NCBI GenBank assembly: GCA_905250125.1
Contig: CAJNOL010000627.1
Location: 48,106 to 112,105 of the forward strand
Source: Rotaria sordida
Lineage: Eukaryota; Rotifera; Eurotatoria; Philodinida; Philodinidae
DNA length: 64,000 nucleotides
Direction of reading: 5' to 3'
Below, piece after piece: positions 60,539 to 64,000 of the stretch (its first letter is position 1; each line of letters starts with the position of its first letter). The notes under the pieces were generated by a model that saw only the letters and a list, made by a program, of their open reading frames with translations, had not been told where the DNA came from and ran no database searches. The translations under genes were made by a program, and so were the position numbers.

Positions 60539-60963
60539 GTTGTTAATATCACTAGAAAAATAAAATTATCGATTTAAATACATTATAGATATATACTCTT
60601 AAAAAGTTTAAAGATTTTAAGCTCCGATAAAGAATTAGAGCTTCTCTCGCCTTTATGCAGAACTTTCTACAGAATCATAAAAGGTTCTATTCAACAGCTA
60701 TACTTTGAGAGAAAGTACATATATATATATATAAGAGTCATCATAAAATATCAGATATTGCCATATGGTGGACTCTCCCACAAATCCAGGGCAGATAAAA
60801 ATAGTATACGAGGAGGTATCAAGACCAAGATATTATTTGAAAAAAAAATTTCATTCGTTTTATTCGATCTATGATCTGTAATATGCTTTGACTTCGACCT
60901 CCTGTCTGTAATTAAAAAATAGATCAATAATCTCTACCAGCATGTGCACAGATATACTTATGA
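60539..60963. other. 5' flank of DUF4139 gene
   Basis: A TA microsatellite lies at about 60718-60732. No gene. Confidence 0.4.
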
Positions 60964-61411
60964 GCAAGGGGGAAACAGTGGACTTCAAGACTTCTAAAGA
61001 CTTCAACCATAGTGACTTCATATTTTCACAAGACTCCAAAAAACTTCTAAAGACTTCATAAGACTTCTAAAGACTTCCTAAGACTTCATAGGACTTCAAA
61101 GGACTTCACAAGGCTTCATAGGATTTCATGAGACTTCAGAGGACTTTAAAAGACTTCGTGAGATTTCACAGACTTCATGAGACTTCACGGATTTTGTGAG
61201 ACTTCACAGACTTTGTAGGACTTTTGAGACTTTATAAGACTTCATCAGACTTCATAAGACTTTATGAGACTTCATGAGACTTCATAAAACTTTATGAGAC
61301 TTCAGAGACTTCAAGAGACTTTGTGAGACCTCATAAGACTTCAGAAGACTTCGAAAGACTTTCAAGACTTCATGAGAGTTCACGGCTGAAGTCTCTGCTG
61401 TTTCCCCCTTG
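60964..61411. mobile_element. 448-bp element: minisatellite between inverted ends
   Basis: The left end CAAGGGGGAAACAGTGGACT and the right end, reverse-complemented, CAAGGGGGAAACAGCAGAGA, share 14 terminal bases. Between them lie some 35 diverged units of about 10 bp, close to AGACTTCATA, all in one orientation. No clear target duplication. The layout is that of a MITE whose interior has become a tandem array. Confidence 0.7.
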
Positions 61412-61891
61412 TTAACAGTATAATATTGATATATGATAGACTTTTCGAAGTAGAAGAAGGTAATTTAATCGTAAAAATACATATTAAAAATAAAAAAAGT
61501 CACAGTTCTCTATAGTCGTTATCTAGTATAACTATCGAAGAGTCAACCCTAGAAAAATGCCGCTTATAGTTGCTTCGAGCCATAAGGAAAGATTCTAAGA
61601 TAAAAAGAAAATTTGCGCAAGTTTTTTTGCCCACAGCTGTATTTGTCAAAACGCGATCCTTCATGTTGTTGAATAGCGATGCACGGGTGTGGATCTAGGA
61701 TGCGGATGCCAGATATGGGTGTACATTCATATCTACATCCTATTTTTGAATAGTAAAACAGTTAAGAATGATGATACAAGACAACATGATTTTCAAGTTT
61801 AAAATAAAATAAATAGTAAAAATCAGTTTAGTTACATAAAAAATGATCTAGATTATATGAAATTGTGTTCTACATGACATTAGTACAACGT
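61412..61891. other. 3' flank of helical-protein gene
   Basis: No gene. One telomere-like hairpin at 61684-61741. Confidence 0.4.
61684..61741. repeat. telomere-like hairpin 13
   Basis: CGGGTGTGGATCTAGGATGC with GGATGCC and ATGGGTGTA on the left, CATATCTACATCC on the right. Diverged. Confidence 0.5.
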
Positions 61892-63208
61892 TCAATTTTT
61901 GATAGCTTTAATTGAAGATTCTGCCTTGGATGATGATGATGCGAAACTTAAGACAGCAGAACTGCTACTCCATTCTGACATATCGATTTGTACAATTTCT
62001 TTAATACATGTTATCATTTCATTCGTCGATTGAATAGCTTCAGTACATATACGTGCATTAATTTTTCGGTAACGTTCACTACCAGTGGTTATTGTTCGTT
62101 GAATTTGACTTGTTTCATTTAGAATTTTAGAAGCACCAGCTTCTGCTCTTGCCATATAATTACAAAAATAAAGATTAGCATCACTTAATTTCACCAAAAG
62201 TTTTAAAACTTCATTTAAATATGCAAGTGCTTTTCTATTATGCCGAGCCCAAAGTTTTTTTACAAGGTAAACGATGCTGCCAACAAGAGCGCCTCCTACT
62301 AAAGCTGCGGCAATGATAGCAAGCACAGGAGGGAAGGCAATACCACCAATTATTATCGCTCCAGCACTACCTAATATAGGACCAGCAACAAGAGCATCAC
62401 CAACTAAAAATCCAGCAAAACCTCCACCTGCAGCTTCGAGCCAAGGAGCACATTTGGCTATTTCTAGTCTTCCTTCTACTACAATTCTTTTTTCTTGTAT
62501 ATTTTTTTTCATCACATTAATTTTTTCGTCAAGATTACTACTTTCTTGTTTTGATGTTCGAGCCAACTGAAGTAACTTTTCGATACCACATGACATACCC
62601 TGTAAAGCAAGTTCAATATCTTCTTTGTCACGATTTTCTAATGATTTATCTGAATTTGGTGATAAAGCATCAGCTATAATTTCCATGTGATCTATCGATT
62701 CTTGTAATGGCGCCATAACTAATGTCATATTTTGTTTAGTATTTACCACTAACTTGATAAAACAATGTATTAAATCTTGCAGTTCATTAGCTATATCAGA
62801 AAACTCCTTGATTTCTTTCATCATTTCGATCAGTAAACGTTTAATTGAACCAACCAATTCTGGTATGTTCCGTAAGCGTTCCACAAATTTCATCGAGGCG
62901 AAACTCGTAGCAGTTGCAACAAATTCTAGAAAACGTCTAGTCTGTGGATCGTTTTCAAGACCAAGATGTGTTGTAACAATTTCAGAAATATCGGGATTTA
63001 CTGAAACAATATCGTTCGCCACTTTATTAATAGCATCTAAACAGTCTTGTTGAACAGCTTTATCAATTTGTTGTTGTTTTTCAGCTTCTTTAGCTGCTTG
63101 TTTGGCGTACTCTTGCGTCATTATTGCCATTCCAAAGTCAGCCATGTCCTCAAAAAAAAAAACAATAAGTAGTTTTAGATATCGGAAAAAGTTGCATCTA
63201 TCTATCAC
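61892..63208 (-). CDS. long helical protein with central hydrophobic hairpin
   Basis: One frame, 438 residues from 63208; the more likely start is MADFGMAIM at 63145 (417 residues). A TTTTTGAG acceptor-like site lies just upstream, and a GTAAGT donor at about 63316 suggests a 5'-UTR intron. Almost entirely alpha-helical: amphipathic helices (about 22-245), a Gly/Ala-rich hydrophobic stretch of about 55 residues (near 262-320; GAIIIGGIAFPPVLAIIAAA) with a FPP turn, then more helices and a Ser-rich tail. No signal peptide. Helical bundles with a central hydrophobic hairpin occur in ClyA/Hbl-type pore proteins and in apolipoprotein-L-like proteins. This one resembles them only in architecture, and I assign no function. 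A complete, likely real gene. Confidence 0.6.
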   Translation of the reverse strand: MIDRCNFFRYLKLLIVFFFEDMADFGMAIMTQEYAKQAAKEAEKQQQIDKAVQQDCLDAINKVANDIVSVNPDISEIVTTHLGLENDPQTRRFLEFVATATSFASMKFVERLRNIPELVGSIKRLLIEMMKEIKEFSDIANELQDLIHCFIKLVVNTKQNMTLVMAPLQESIDHMEIIADALSPNSDKSLENRDKEDIELALQGMSCGIEKLLQLARTSKQESSNLDEKINVMKKNIQEKRIVVEGRLEIAKCAPWLEAAGGGFAGFLVGDALVAGPILGSAGAIIIGGIAFPPVLAIIAAALVGGALVGSIVYLVKKLWARHNRKALAYLNEVLKLLVKLSDANLYFCNYMARAEAGASKILNETSQIQRTITTGSERYRKINARICTEAIQSTNEMITCIKEIVQIDMSEWSSSSAVLSFASSSSKAESSIKAIKN

Positions 63209-64000
63209 TTATTGTTAATCAAAGAAATAGAAAAAGTAAGAACATTCTTTTCAGTAAAATATGAAAAGATAATGCATAATTGTATCAGAATATTAATGAC
63301 ATAGGATTGTACTTACTGTCTCTGTAACTGTTTTGAGAAATGATATTTTCAATAATTTTATTCTCACTGTTTTGCAGCAAAAACAACGTTAGTAAAAAAA
63401 AATTAACGAATATATTTTTTGTTTTATAACTTTTGAGTGGGTATACTTTTGTACAATAAATCTAAAAGGAAGGAAGTTTGATAAATGATAAGCTCATTTC
63501 TATGCTGGAGCGAAAGAAAAAAATTCAATAGCATGGTATTTATGAAAATGAATACACCCCATCACATGCTGTTATGCACACATAATTCACAGAACACACA
63601 AAAACGTTCGAATATCGTTTCTCCATGAGACAAAATCAATAAAATGCGTTAAGGGCTTCCCCCTAAGAATTGACTTCCCACTTAGGACCCACTGTTTGGG
63701 CTGAAATTTTCAGAAATGATTAGTCCTAGTGAGAAACTCTTGTGGTAAAAAATCGACATAACTCTGTCGTTAGAAAGGGTACAGAGCTCCGGCTGGTTTC
63801 AAATTGGAGCTAGCCTCTGTATGCAACTTTTCATCAAATGGAATTTTGAAACTCCCTTCCATTCATTTTTTTATGAGTATTTTTGTGGACATTGTTGCAA
63901 AACAAGCATAGAAAAACGTGACTCTACAACAGTAAGTTCCACTTTTCTTAGCCCTGGAATCGAGTATCAAAAATCCGTCTGATGAAAAGTTAGCTCTGAT
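63209..64000. other. right edge of window, no gene recognised
   Basis: Probable 5'-UTR exon of the helical protein near 63317-63350 (-). 63640-64000 has higher GC and looks like part of a repeat running off the window, but no ends are visible. Confidence 0.35.

Noticed and set aside
62274-62570. Ala/Pro-rich plus-strand frame
   Set aside because: Antisense shadow of the Gly/Ala-rich hydrophobic segment of the helical protein.
1-64000. CRISPR arrays, bacterial operons, rRNA genes
   Set aside because: No regularly spaced identical direct repeats, no ribosome-binding-site-led gene clusters and no rRNA-like sequence; the window is eukaryotic nuclear DNA.

Overview
The window looks like animal nuclear DNA, most probably from a bdelloid rotifer. 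It is AT-rich, the genes are spliced (several introns are only 50-60 bp, others 0.2-2.2 kb), and there is no operon structure. The gene families present are ones I associate with bdelloids: divergent rhodopsin-like 7TM receptors, a protein joining an ADP-ribosyltransferase-like domain to kinesin-light-chain-type TPRs, a secreted DUF4139 protein, and a V8/trypsin-type secreted protease. The organism assignment is inference from family resemblance and was not checked against a database.

Layout. 1-1485: decayed pogo/CENP-B-like DDE transposase. 2089-7977 (-): 5' part of a T-type (Cav3) calcium channel gene, six exons reconstructed, covering domain I and domain II S1-S5; the rest is outside the window or lost. 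8218-14019: a transposon nest made of a long-inverted-repeat element split by a second foldback element and by a 41-bp hAT-type mini-element, a 1.1-kb palindromic element with a 13-bp target duplication, and a 1.8-kb hAT-type element with a perfect 8-bp target duplication only 5 bp further on. 14793-15840 (-): intact 7TM receptor. 16894-17386 (-): hAT transposase relic. 19222-20010 (-): decayed 7TM receptor. 22190-23167 (-): secreted serine protease. 23862-25045: element with terminal inverted repeats. 27185-27736: GNAT acetyltransferase. 30856-31737: multipass membrane protein of unknown function. 34090-34568 (-): LINE reverse transcriptase tail. 36479-38836 (-): ART-TPR protein. 39677-40642 (-): second intact 7TM receptor. 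40643-45284: long gene-free stretch. 45633-45732: assembly gap next to a foldback repeat. 47205-47907: inverted-repeat element carrying a tRNA-like segment. 47968-52829: ABCC/MRP-type transporter with an 8-bp duplication frameshift and a large intron inside Walker A of NBD2. 56192-56580 (-): broken EEP-family nuclease/phosphatase. 59211-60538 (-): secreted DUF4139 protein. 60964-61411: minisatellite enclosed by inverted repeats. 61892-63208 (-): long helical protein with a central hydrophobic hairpin.

The genes do not form one pathway. They share themes (membrane sensing and transport, secreted enzymes) but look independently transcribed. The most unusual pattern is a dispersed family of about thirteen short hairpins with GGGTGTGGGTGTGG-like and CCACACCCACACCC-like arms, between 14 and 62 kb, all in intergenic DNA. 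Their units resemble the TGTGGG-type telomere repeat reported for bdelloids.
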